Source: Qipengyuania_C sp046254955
Lineage (GTDB): Bacteria; Pseudomonadota; Alphaproteobacteria; Sphingomonadales; Sphingomonadaceae
NCBI RefSeq assembly: GCF_046254955.1
Contig: NZ_JBJXRG010000003.1
Coordinates: 141,812-205,811, forward strand
Reading direction: 5' to 3'
Length of the DNA stretch: 64,000 nucleotides
Positions 16,451-24,618 of this stretch are shown here, in pieces. The notes below the pieces were generated by a model. That model did no database searches, had not been told where the DNA came from, and saw nothing but the letters and a program-made list of their open reading frames with translations. A program made the translations under genes and the position numbers. Each line of letters opens with the position of its first letter. Positions within the stretch are counted from its first letter, which is position 1.

Positions 16451-17395
16451 TCAGGCGAGGAACCGATAATCTTCGGCAATCGCCTGGGCGATCGCGGCAT
16501 TAGTAGAACTGAACTCCACCAGGAACTGATGAAGGCCAATCTCGAATAGCTTGTCGACTGTCAGGTCGGTCAGCCGGATATCGGACTCGCGCATCAGTTC
16601 GTTCGATGCGCCCTCTTTGCCATGGAGCAGTGCGAGTGCGGCAAGGTTCTGGCGAAGGTCGCTGTGACAGAAGGCCAAACTGCGTGGAAAACGATCATCT
16701 AGGACGAGGAACTCGATGATTTTCCGAGAATCCATCTGACCGCCATAGACAGAAGTGTAGGCGCGGTCCCCCGATACCGAGCGCAGGATGTTGTCCCATT
16801 GGCCCGTATCGAGACTCGATCCAACGTAGGATAGCGAGGGCAAAAGCAAGTAATATTTGATATCGAGGATGCGCGATATGCTGTCGGCGCGCTCGATCAT
16901 TGTCCCGGCGCGCGCGAAATGGAAGCCTTCGTCGCGCAGCAAGGTGCCGGCCATGGCGCCGTGGGTCCGAGTCCCTGCCAGCCTGATCATCGCGACGACG
17001 TCGCCAACAGAATTCTGACCCACTGGACGAGACATTTGCTCGTCGATCTGCATCCAGCTCTCGTTGACCGCTTCCCACAGCTCGTCGCTGATGACGTTTC
17101 GGGCGAGCCGTGCGTTTGTCCGCACCTGCCCCAGCATGCTGCGCACGCTTGCCGGATTGTTTTTCTCGCGCAGCAGGTAGTTCCAGGCCTGCACCCCGGT
17201 GTAACTACCGTGATGCGCCTCATATTGTGCGCGCTGTCCCGACGTCTCGATAACCGAGCGCCACTCGGCTTCGGCTGCTTCCTCGTCCCGAGTAAGAGAC
17301 ATCCTCAGGCCTGCATCTATCAAGCGCGCGGCGTTTTCCGAACGTTCCAGGTAGCGGAACATCCAGAAAAGGCCATTGGCAGTCCGGCCTAGCAT
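16451..17395 (-). CDS. Alpha-E domain protein
   Basis: A 314-residue mostly helical protein, full length for the family, opening MLGRTANGLFWMFRYLERSE, the typical alpha-E start with conserved Arg/Glu. A second conserved block is FARAGTMIERADSISRILDIKY. Alpha-E proteins occur almost only beside circularly permuted ATP-grasp enzymes and transglutaminase-like proteins; comparative genomics predicts a role in synthesising or modifying a peptide, but no activity is established. It lies 16 nt after the ATP-grasp stop and 3 nt before the transglutaminase start. Confidence 0.92.
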   Translation of the reverse strand: MLGRTANGLFWMFRYLERSENAARLIDAGLRMSLTRDEEAAEAEWRSVIETSGQRAQYEAHHGSYTGVQAWNYLLREKNNPASVRSMLGQVRTNARLARNVISDELWEAVNESWMQIDEQMSRPVGQNSVGDVVAMIRLAGTRTHGAMAGTLLRDEGFHFARAGTMIERADSISRILDIKYYLLLPSLSYVGSSLDTGQWDNILRSVSGDRAYTSVYGGQMDSRKIIEFLVLDDRFPRSLAFCHSDLRQNLAALALLHGKEGASNELMRESDIRLTDLTVDKLFEIGLHQFLVEFSSTNAAIAQAIAEDYRFLA

Positions 17396-17411
17396 GAGTG
17401 AGCGCCCGCCA

Positions 17412-18839
17412 TCAGTCTTTGAGCACCCATGTGTCTTTGGTGCCGCCGCCCTGGCTCGAATTGACCACCAGTGAGCCCTTCTTGAGCGCGACGCGCGTCA
17501 GACCGCCCGGAGTGATCTCGATCTTGTCGGGAGATACGAGAACGAAGGGGCGCAGGTCGACATGGCGCGGCGCGAGGCCCTGCTTGGTCAGGATCGGACA
17601 AGTGGAGAGCGAAAGAGTGGGTTGCGCGATATAATTCTCAGGATGCGCGGTAAGCTTCTTGCGGAAATCCTCTAGCTCCTTCTTGGAGGATGTCGGACCG
17701 ATCAGCATGCCGTAGCCGCCTGAACCATGGACTTCTTTCACCACCAGTTCGGCAAGGTTATCGAGTACATACTGAAGCGTCTCCTTGTCGGCGCAGCGGT
17801 GCGTTTCGACATTGGGGAGCAGCGGTTTCTCACCGGTGTAGAACTCGACGATTTCAGGCATGAAGGAATAGATCGCCTTGTCATCGGCGACTCCCGTCCC
17901 CGGTGCATTGGCGATCGTGATCCCGCCATCACGATAGACGTCCATGATACCTGGCACACCGAGCACGCTATCAGGGTTGAACGTCAGCGGATCGAGGAAT
18001 TCGTCGTCCACACGTCGATAGATCACATCGACCGGCTGGAAACCGCGCGTGGTTCGCATGGCAACCCGTCCGTCGATTACGCGCAGGTCACTACCTTCGA
18101 CCAGTTCGGCACCCATCTGGTCAGCCAGGAAGGCGTGTTCGAAATAGGCCGAGTTATAGATTCCCGGCGTCAGCACCGCGACGACGGGGTCACCATCTGT
18201 CTTCGGAGGCGCGCAGGCAGCCAGGCTCTTGGCGAGGCGGCGGGGGTAATTGGAAACAGTTTCGATCGGGGCACGCAGGAACAGTTCCGGGAACATGCGC
18301 ATCATCGTCTCACGATTTTCAAGCATGTACGACACGCCCGAAGGGGTGCGCGCATTGTCTTCAAGAACGTAGAATTCGTCGGGACCCGTGCGAACCAGAT
18401 CGATCCCGACGATATGGGTGTAGACGCCGCCGGGTGGAGTGAAGCCCACCATATTGGCGAGCCATGCCGCATTATCACGCAAGAGCCGCTCAGGAAGTCT
18501 TCCCGCGCGGATGATCTCCTGGCGATGATAGAGGTCATGCATAAACGCATTGAGCGCGCTTACGCGCTGCTCGATCCCTCGCGTGAGCCTGCGCCATTCA
18601 CTCGCCGAAATGATACGCGGAACCATGTCGAACGGGATCAGCCGTTCCTCTGCTTCATCGTCACCATATACGTTGAAGGTGATGCCGGTCTTGCGGAAGT
18701 TGGACTCGGCCTCGCCATGCTTGCGCCGCAGCGCAGCCGGATCCTGCTCGTCAAACCACTGGCCATATTGCGTGTAGGCCGAACGGATGGATCCGTCAGC
18801 ACCATGCATTTCGTCGAAATGGTCAGAATGACCGGTCAT
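17412..18839 (-). CDS. Circularly permuted type 2 ATP-grasp ligase
   Basis: A 475-residue enzyme predicted to form amide bonds by carboxylate-amine ligation using ATP. Recognisable blocks are VLEDNARTPSGVSYMLEN at about residues 150-170, VIYRRVDDEFLDPL, ADDKAIYSFMPEIVEFY, VVKEVHGSGGYGMLIGP, RHVDLRPFV and NSSQGGGTKDTWVL at the extreme C-terminus. The Arg/Asp/Asn metal and ATP ligands appear intact, so it should be active. It starts the ATP-grasp/alpha-E/transglutaminase/Anbu series. A 78-nt gap separates it from the upstream hydrolase. Confidence 0.93.
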   Translation of the reverse strand: MTGHSDHFDEMHGADGSIRSAYTQYGQWFDEQDPAALRRKHGEAESNFRKTGITFNVYGDDEAEERLIPFDMVPRIISASEWRRLTRGIEQRVSALNAFMHDLYHRQEIIRAGRLPERLLRDNAAWLANMVGFTPPGGVYTHIVGIDLVRTGPDEFYVLEDNARTPSGVSYMLENRETMMRMFPELFLRAPIETVSNYPRRLAKSLAACAPPKTDGDPVVAVLTPGIYNSAYFEHAFLADQMGAELVEGSDLRVIDGRVAMRTTRGFQPVDVIYRRVDDEFLDPLTFNPDSVLGVPGIMDVYRDGGITIANAPGTGVADDKAIYSFMPEIVEFYTGEKPLLPNVETHRCADKETLQYVLDNLAELVVKEVHGSGGYGMLIGPTSSKKELEDFRKKLTAHPENYIAQPTLSLSTCPILTKQGLAPRHVDLRPFVLVSPDKIEITPGGLTRVALKKGSLVVNSSQGGGTKDTWVLKD

Positions 18840-18917
18840 GAATCCCCAAGCGGTAGGCGAAAAAGGCTGTCCTGTTGCCCACCCGAAAGCGAACTGTGCA
18901 CTCCCACTGATAAAGGT

Positions 18918-19649
18918 TCAATCGCTTTCGAGTTCCGAGAGGACAGCATTTATTGACTCGGGGGCGTAGGAAAATCCCATATGGGTGCACCGCAGCGCTA
19001 TTGCCCGGTCGCGCTCGCCGGGCCGGCCGCAAGCCGAACGCGGGCTGACGATACCGTCACGCGGGCTCCAGATTGCTGTTGTGGGAACAGGCGGCTTTAC
19101 ATGCAGCTCGGCTTCGATTGGCGGCGCATCGACCGAATGGCCCGTCACGAACTGGTATAGGCGCCAGGCGTTGTTTGAACGTCTATTTCCCGAAAACGGC
19201 GAACCCATCGTGATCACCTTGGCGACGGCTTCGGGCTGCCGCTTGGCTATCTCGCGCGCATAGATACCCCCCAGGCTCCAGCCGAGCAGGACCACCGGTT
19301 CGCAGTGGAGTTCCTGCAATTCGAGGACTTGCCGCTCCATTCCTGCCATGCGCGCTTCGCTTGGACCGAAGTTCACGCCCAGCTGCCATTGCGCCGTGCG
19401 ATGACCGGCGCGCGCTACCTGTTGCCCGAGATACCGGGTCAATACGGGATGTGCGAGGAACCCCGGCAGGATGAGGACCGATCGCTGCCGATCGCTTGGA
19501 GCAACTTCGGGACGCCGGCCCAGCCGGATGGCCAGCGGCGAGAACGCATAACTCGCCTCGCCAAGAAATCGCGCGCGCGAAGGCGGGACACTGGTCCCGT
19601 CGTGCTTTTGGCTAGCGAGGCGAACGCGCTCACGGATCATCGGTTGCAA
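18918..19649 (-). CDS. Alpha/beta hydrolase (lipase-like)
   Basis: A 243-residue protein with no clear signal peptide. The fold is shown by SVLILPGFLAHPVLTRYL (oxyanion region), LLGWSLGGIYAREIA (nucleophile Ser in GWSLGG), SPRDGIVSP (acid) and RCTHMGF (catalytic His). The pattern resembles putative triacylglycerol lipases. It sits 18 nt after the DUF3617 gene and 78 nt before the ATP-grasp gene on the same strand, so it may belong to either unit. Confidence 0.85.
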   Translation of the reverse strand: MQPMIRERVRLASQKHDGTSVPPSRARFLGEASYAFSPLAIRLGRRPEVAPSDRQRSVLILPGFLAHPVLTRYLGQQVARAGHRTAQWQLGVNFGPSEARMAGMERQVLELQELHCEPVVLLGWSLGGIYAREIAKRQPEAVAKVITMGSPFSGNRRSNNAWRLYQFVTGHSVDAPPIEAELHVKPPVPTTAIWSPRDGIVSPRSACGRPGERDRAIALRCTHMGFSYAPESINAVLSELESD

Positions 19650-19667
19650 ACCTGTCCGCCAGACTCC

Positions 19668-20207
19668 CTATGCACAATCGCCCTGGCGCTCATGCGTGGT
19701 CTTCATGCGCATGGTCATGTCACCCATGCCGGCGACATTGCCTTGCATCGTCATGTCCATTTCCGAGCGCGTCTCGCCTCCGGTGCCCTTCATGGTCATG
19801 GTCATGCTGCCCTGGCCATCGACATTGCAGATCATCTTGCCGTCGATTTCTCCGCCATCGACTTCGAACCGTTCGAAGCTGCAGTCCTGCCCTTCCTGCG
19901 ACTGGCGAGCCATCTCCTCGAAACCCTTGTCGACCTCTTCCTGCGTCATGCAATAGGTGTGTGAACTGCTGCCCATGGCATTGCGCATCATGTCTGCCAT
20001 ATCGGCAGGCGCACCGGGAATATTGACCTCTAGGACTTCGACGGTGACCTTGTACTCACCTGCAAGCGGCTTCATCCCGCTCGCTTCGGCGCGGGCCGCG
20101 GCCTCGGCAACCGAGATCTCGCCATCGGCATTGGTATCGACCGGATCGCTGCCGCACGCGCCGAGCGCAGCTGCCATCACCGGAACAAGTGCCATTCTGT
20201 AATTCAT
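19668..20207 (-). CDS. DUF3617 lipoprotein with an EF-hand-like loop
   Basis: A 179-residue product; the start at 20207 has GGAGGG about 7 nt upstream. The signal peptide ends LGAC (Cys18). Just after it, DTNADGEISVAEA is an EF-hand-like calcium loop. The rest is DUF3617: PLAGEYKVTVEV, HTYCMTQEEVDKGFEEM, DCSFERFEVDGGEIDGKMIC, then a Met-rich beta segment. DUF3617 proteins are common envelope proteins of sphingomonads with no known function. Divergent from uvrB. Confidence 0.85.
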   Translation of the reverse strand: MNYRMALVPVMAAALGACGSDPVDTNADGEISVAEAAARAEASGMKPLAGEYKVTVEVLEVNIPGAPADMADMMRNAMGSSSHTYCMTQEEVDKGFEEMARQSQEGQDCSFERFEVDGGEIDGKMICNVDGQGSMTMTMKGTGGETRSEMDMTMQGNVAGMGDMTMRMKTTHERQGDCA

Positions 20208-20308
20208 CGCGTGACCCTCCAACGTGGAAACGGTGGCACGCTACCATTGTGGGGACGCACTGCAAACCGCCCGTTGCGAACCCGGCATTTGTTCCCCATA
20301 TGTGCGCA

Positions 20309-22486
20309 ATGGCTGAACTCGTAATTCGCAGGGGGCTCGAAGAGCCGGACACTTCGGGCGAGTTCGTCCCCCACAAGCCCGCACGCCCGGAGAAATCCAT
20401 GGGCGGGCGCAAATTCGAGATCGTCTCGGACTATGAGCCAGCCGGGGACCAGCCGACCGCTATCAAGGAACTGGTCGCAGCCGCCCGCGACGATGAGCAG
20501 ACCCAAGTCCTGCTGGGCGTAACCGGCTCAGGCAAGACTTTCACCATGGCCAAGGTGATTGAGGAATTGCAGCGCCCTGCCCTTGTGCTCGCACCCAACA
20601 AGATCCTCGCCGCGCAGCTCTATGGCGAATTCAAGAGCTTTTTCCCGAACAATGCGGTCGAGTATTTCGTTAGCTACTACGATTACTACCAGCCCGAAGC
20701 ATATGTGCCGCGCAGCGATACCTACATCGAGAAGGAAAGCTCGGTGAACGAGGCGATCGACCGGATGCGTCATTCGGCCACACGCGCACTTCTGGAGCGC
20801 GATGACGTGATCATCGTGGCGTCGGTATCCTGCCTTTATGGCATCGGTTCGGTCGAGACCTATTCCGCGATGGTGTTCGACATCAAAAAGGACGACACGG
20901 TCGACCAGCGGGAGCTGATCCGCAAACTCGTCGCGCTGCAGTATAAACGCAATGACACGGCCTTTGCGCGCGGCTGTTTCCGGGTGCGCGGCGACAGTCT
21001 CGAACTGTTTCCTTCGCATTATGAAGACATGGCGTGGCGGATCAGCTTCTTCGGTGACGAGATCGAGGATATCAGCGAATTCGATCCGCTCACGGGCAAG
21101 AAGGGCGCGAGCCTCGACAAGGTGCGCGTTTACGCCAATTCGCATTACGTCACCCCCGGCCCGACGATGAAGCAGGCCACCGAAGCGATTAAGTTCGAGC
21201 TGCAGGAGCGGCTCAAGGAACTTGAAGCGGAGGGAAAACTGCTCGAACATCAACGCCTCGAGCAGCGCACCAATTTCGACCTTGAAATGATCGCTGCGAC
21301 CGGTTCGTGTGCGGGGATCGAAAACTACAGCCGCTTCCTAACCGGGCGGCTACCCGGCGAGCCTCCGCCCACGCTGTTCGAATACCTGCCGGAAAACGCG
21401 CTGCTATTCGTCGACGAAAGCCACCAGACCGTGCCGCAGATCGGCGCGATGTCGAAGGGCGATCATCGCCGCAAGATCACGCTGGCGGAATACGGCTTCC
21501 GCCTGCCCAGCTGTATCGACAACCGTCCGCTGCGCTTTAACGAATGGGACGCGATGCGTCCGCAAACCTTCTGCGTTTCTGCTACTCCCGGGTCGTGGGA
21601 ACTGGAGCAGACCGGCGGCGTCTTCGCCGAGCAGGTCATCCGCCCGACCGGCCTGATCGATCCGCCGGTAGAGATTCGCCCGGTCGAAGACCAGGTGCAG
21701 GACTGCATCGAACAATGCCGCCAAACCGCGGCCAAGGGTTATCGCACGCTCGTCACTACGCTCACCAAGAGGATGGCCGAAGATCTCACGGAATTCATGC
21801 ACGAGGCGGGCCTCAGGGTTCGCTACATGCACTCCGATGTCGAAACGCTCGAACGGATCGAACTGATCCGCGACCTCAGGCTCGGCGTCTACGATGTGCT
21901 CGTCGGAATCAACTTGCTGCGCGAAGGGCTCGACATTCCTGAATGCGGTCTGGTCTGTATCCTCGATGCCGACAAGGAAGGTTTCCTTCGTTCAGAGACC
22001 AGCCTCATCCAGACGATCGGCCGCGCAGCGCGCAATGTCGATGGCAAAGTGATCCTTTATGCTGACCGGATCACCGGCAGCATGGAACGCGCCATTGCCG
22101 AAACCGATCGCCGCCGCGAAAAGCAGCGCGAATTCAACGAGGAAAACGGGATCACCCCGCAGACAATCAAGCGCGATATAGCCGATATCGTCGCGCATGC
22201 CGCCAGCCGCGATGGCGTGGTGGTCGATACGGGTGATGACGAGGTCAACAACTTAGTCGGCCACAATTTGCGCGCCTACATCGAGGACCTGGAGAAACGC
22301 ATGCGGGAAGCCGCCGCCGACCTCGAGTTCGAGGAAGCCGGCCGCCTGCGCGATGAAATCCGCCGTCTAGAAAATGACGAGCTCGGCATTCCCGATGGCG
22401 AGAAGAAAGCGCCGCTCATTGGCCGCGCGACCGAAGGCAAGCCCGGCACGCGCAAGATGCGGTATGGCCGAACGCAGCGGAAGTAG
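20309..22486 (+). CDS. uvrB: Excinuclease ABC subunit B
   Basis: A 725-residue DNA helicase-like subunit of nucleotide excision repair. Walker A GVTGSGKT is at residues 70-77, the DNA-wedging beta-hairpin is YYDYYQPEAYVP, the DEAD-like box is LLFVDESH, and motif VI is QTIGRAARN. The C-terminal UVR coiled coil for UvrC contact is LEFEEAGRLRDEIRRLE. The start at 20309 (MAELVIRRG) is preferred; an ATG at 20300 adds three residues. A GAAC-N9-GTTC inverted pair lies at 20278-20294 but does not fit the LexA spacing of this class. Confidence 0.96.
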   Translation: MAELVIRRGLEEPDTSGEFVPHKPARPEKSMGGRKFEIVSDYEPAGDQPTAIKELVAAARDDEQTQVLLGVTGSGKTFTMAKVIEELQRPALVLAPNKILAAQLYGEFKSFFPNNAVEYFVSYYDYYQPEAYVPRSDTYIEKESSVNEAIDRMRHSATRALLERDDVIIVASVSCLYGIGSVETYSAMVFDIKKDDTVDQRELIRKLVALQYKRNDTAFARGCFRVRGDSLELFPSHYEDMAWRISFFGDEIEDISEFDPLTGKKGASLDKVRVYANSHYVTPGPTMKQATEAIKFELQERLKELEAEGKLLEHQRLEQRTNFDLEMIAATGSCAGIENYSRFLTGRLPGEPPPTLFEYLPENALLFVDESHQTVPQIGAMSKGDHRRKITLAEYGFRLPSCIDNRPLRFNEWDAMRPQTFCVSATPGSWELEQTGGVFAEQVIRPTGLIDPPVEIRPVEDQVQDCIEQCRQTAAKGYRTLVTTLTKRMAEDLTEFMHEAGLRVRYMHSDVETLERIELIRDLRLGVYDVLVGINLLREGLDIPECGLVCILDADKEGFLRSETSLIQTIGRAARNVDGKVILYADRITGSMERAIAETDRRREKQREFNEENGITPQTIKRDIADIVAHAASRDGVVVDTGDDEVNNLVGHNLRAYIEDLEKRMREAAADLEFEEAGRLRDEIRRLENDELGIPDGEKKAPLIGRATEGKPGTRKMRYGRTQRK

Positions 22487-22586
22487 GGACGGTAGCTGCC
22501 CATCCACCCCCAGCACCTCTTTGCCGAAGCCGATTTGCCAATACCTCATGATCGGGTAGCTTTCTCGAAAGAGAGGGAGGCTGCGC

Positions 22587-24056
22587 ATGAAACACGATCT
22601 CGATCCTGAAGGCACGCGCCTTCCCATCCGCATCGACGAAACCAGCAATGGCGAGTTCTTTCCGCTGTCGCTCACGCCGCGCCAACAGCGCGCCAATGCA
22701 CTCGCGCATGAAGCCGCGGACGAGAATTCACGGAGACTAGGGCTTGGCAGGCGCGCATTCCTGACTTCCAGTGCGGGGGCTGCCGCCACCCTCGCCGCCT
22801 GCAACTCGGCCAATCCCGATGCAGGCGGTCGCTATGCCCTGCCCGCGGAAGCCGGTCTCGACGAAGCGGCTGCTGACAGCGTCCTTACCGGCGACGAGTT
22901 CATCTTCGATGTGCAGACACATTGTGTGGATCCCTCCGGCGCATGGGCCGTGGGCAAGGACGGGCAGATCTGGCAAGCAGCACTCTCGCAAGCCTTCGGC
23001 CAGGCGCAGAAGTGCGAAGCGGGGCAGTATGATTGCTATTCGGCGCAGACGCTCGCCAAGGAAGTCTATCTCGACAGCGATACCGATGTCGCGGTGGTAA
23101 GCGCGCTATGGGGTAGCCAGAAGAGCAATCCCACGCCCACGCACTACGCCGCCGAAGCGCGCGAGATCATCGAAGCGATCGGCGGGGCCAATAGCAATGG
23201 GAGGGCGCGCTGCCTGATCCACGGCGGTCTCTTGCCCAACGATCCGGGCCATCTTGAATCTATGGAAGAGAAGGCGAAGGTCCACAAAGTCGATGCTTGG
23301 AAGATGTATCCGCAGTGGGGACCGGACGGGAAAGGCTTCTTCCTCGACCAGAGCGACTATGCGGATCGCGCTTTCGAAGAAGCGCGGCGGCTGGGCGTCA
23401 CCACTATCGCTGTCCACAAAGGAGTGCCGCTTTACGGCCTCGAATATGCTTATTCCGACCCGCGCGACATGGGCCGCGCTGCCGTCCAGAATCCGGACCT
23501 GACCTTCTTGGTCTATCACTCCGGCTTCGAGCCGGGACAGGTCACCGAGGGTGCCTATAGACCCGAAAGCCCCGCAGGTATCGACCGGCTGATCAAGGCG
23601 CACCAGGATGTCGGCCTCAAGCCCAACGAGGGCAATCTCTATGCCGAGCTTGGATCGACCTGGCGCTATTTCATGGGCAGACCCGACGAGGCCGCGCATG
23701 TCATGGGTAAACTGCTCAAATACTTCGGCGAGGATCGCATCATGTGGGGAACAGACAGCATCTGGTATGGCAGCCCGCAAGACCAGATCCAGGCGTTCCG
23801 GGCCTTCGAAATCAGCGAGGAATACCAGGAGAAATTCGGCTATCCCGCTCTCACCGCGCAGGCCAAGCGGCGCATTTTCGGGCTCAACGGTGCCGAAGTA
23901 TATGGCCTTGATGTCGAGAAACTAGCCGGCCGCAAGCTCGATAATGTACGCGAGGCGCACCGAGCGGAGAATAACCCCAGCTTTGCGACCTATGGCCCCA
24001 AGACACGGCGCGACTTCATCACTATGTGGCGTGAGCATGAGGGCCGCCCAGGTTAG
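22587..24056 (+). CDS. Tat-type amidohydrolase-family metalloenzyme
   Basis: A 489-residue protein whose first 55 residues precede a twin-arginine-like signal (RRAFLTSSAGAAATLAAC), so it is probably exported and perhaps lipidated at the AAC Cys. The mature part is an amidohydrolase-2 barrel: FIFDVQTHCVD in place of HxH, IAVHKGVPLYG, FLVYHSGFEPG and MWGTDSIWYG, giving candidate His/Asp metal ligands. The family includes decarboxylases and hydrolases; the substrate is unknown. The next gene starts 20 nt before this stop. Confidence 0.85.
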   Translation: MKHDLDPEGTRLPIRIDETSNGEFFPLSLTPRQQRANALAHEAADENSRRLGLGRRAFLTSSAGAAATLAACNSANPDAGGRYALPAEAGLDEAAADSVLTGDEFIFDVQTHCVDPSGAWAVGKDGQIWQAALSQAFGQAQKCEAGQYDCYSAQTLAKEVYLDSDTDVAVVSALWGSQKSNPTPTHYAAEAREIIEAIGGANSNGRARCLIHGGLLPNDPGHLESMEEKAKVHKVDAWKMYPQWGPDGKGFFLDQSDYADRAFEEARRLGVTTIAVHKGVPLYGLEYAYSDPRDMGRAAVQNPDLTFLVYHSGFEPGQVTEGAYRPESPAGIDRLIKAHQDVGLKPNEGNLYAELGSTWRYFMGRPDEAAHVMGKLLKYFGEDRIMWGTDSIWYGSPQDQIQAFRAFEISEEYQEKFGYPALTAQAKRRIFGLNGAEVYGLDVEKLAGRKLDNVREAHRAENNPSFATYGPKTRRDFITMWREHEGRPG

Positions 24057-24618
24057 ATTCCCGATTCTCGCATTGGCGATCACGCTGGCGGGCTGCCAAC
24101 CGCCGGCGGCGGAAAATTATGTCGATCGCAAACCGGCTTCAGACCAGAAATCCGCGCAGGCAAGCGCGCCCCTGCCCTCTCCCGATGCGCAGGGCGCTGT
24201 CTGGGCCGAAGCGGCCAGCGCGCAGCGCCTTCTTTATGGCAAGCCCGGAGAGCAACCCCTCTTTGCCTTGGCATGCATCGAGGCCGATGGAGGGGAGCAC
24301 GTGCAATTCACGCGCTACGCTCCCGCCGATGAAGGGGCGAAGGCTTTCATGGCATTGATCGGGAACGGACATGTTGCGCGGCTCAAGGTGGATGCCACCG
24401 AAATGGGTGAGGCGACGCTTTGGCAAGGCAGCACTCCTGTCGGTAATGACCGGCTCGAAGTCCTCACCGGCAGGAATGCCGTAGAGGCGACCATCCCGGG
24501 GGCCGGTACGCTCAGGCTGAATGCCAGCAATGCTCCCGCACGATTGATCGACGCCTGCCGCGCAGCGGCGGAAGGCCAGCCTAGCGACGCGCCCGATCGA
24601 CCAGCGAATCCGGAGTAA
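24037..24618 (+). CDS. Small lipoprotein, unknown function
   Basis: A 193-residue product with a signal ending LAGC (Cys20). The mature protein has a Ser/Pro/Ala-rich linker and a beta-rich domain (LYGKPGEQPLFALACIEADG and ending LRLNASNAPARLIDACRA) with two Cys that could form a disulfide. I do not recognise the family. It overlaps the amidohydrolase by 20 nt at its start and the convergent dsbD-like gene by 38 nt at its end. Confidence 0.7.
   Translation: MRAAQVRFPILALAITLAGCQPPAAENYVDRKPASDQKSAQASAPLPSPDAQGAVWAEAASAQRLLYGKPGEQPLFALACIEADGGEHVQFTRYAPADEGAKAFMALIGNGHVARLKVDATEMGEATLWQGSTPVGNDRLEVLTGRNAVEATIPGAGTLRLNASNAPARLIDACRAAAEGQPSDAPDRPANPE

Noticed and set aside
17727..18956. 409-residue plus-strand frame antisense to the ATP-grasp gene
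   Set aside because: Shadow frame; the minus-strand ATP-grasp has full conserved motifs.
20278..20294. GAAC-N9-GTTC inverted pair before uvrB as a LexA/SOS box
   Set aside because: The alphaproteobacterial LexA site I know is GTTC-N7-GTTC in direct orientation; both spacing and orientation differ.
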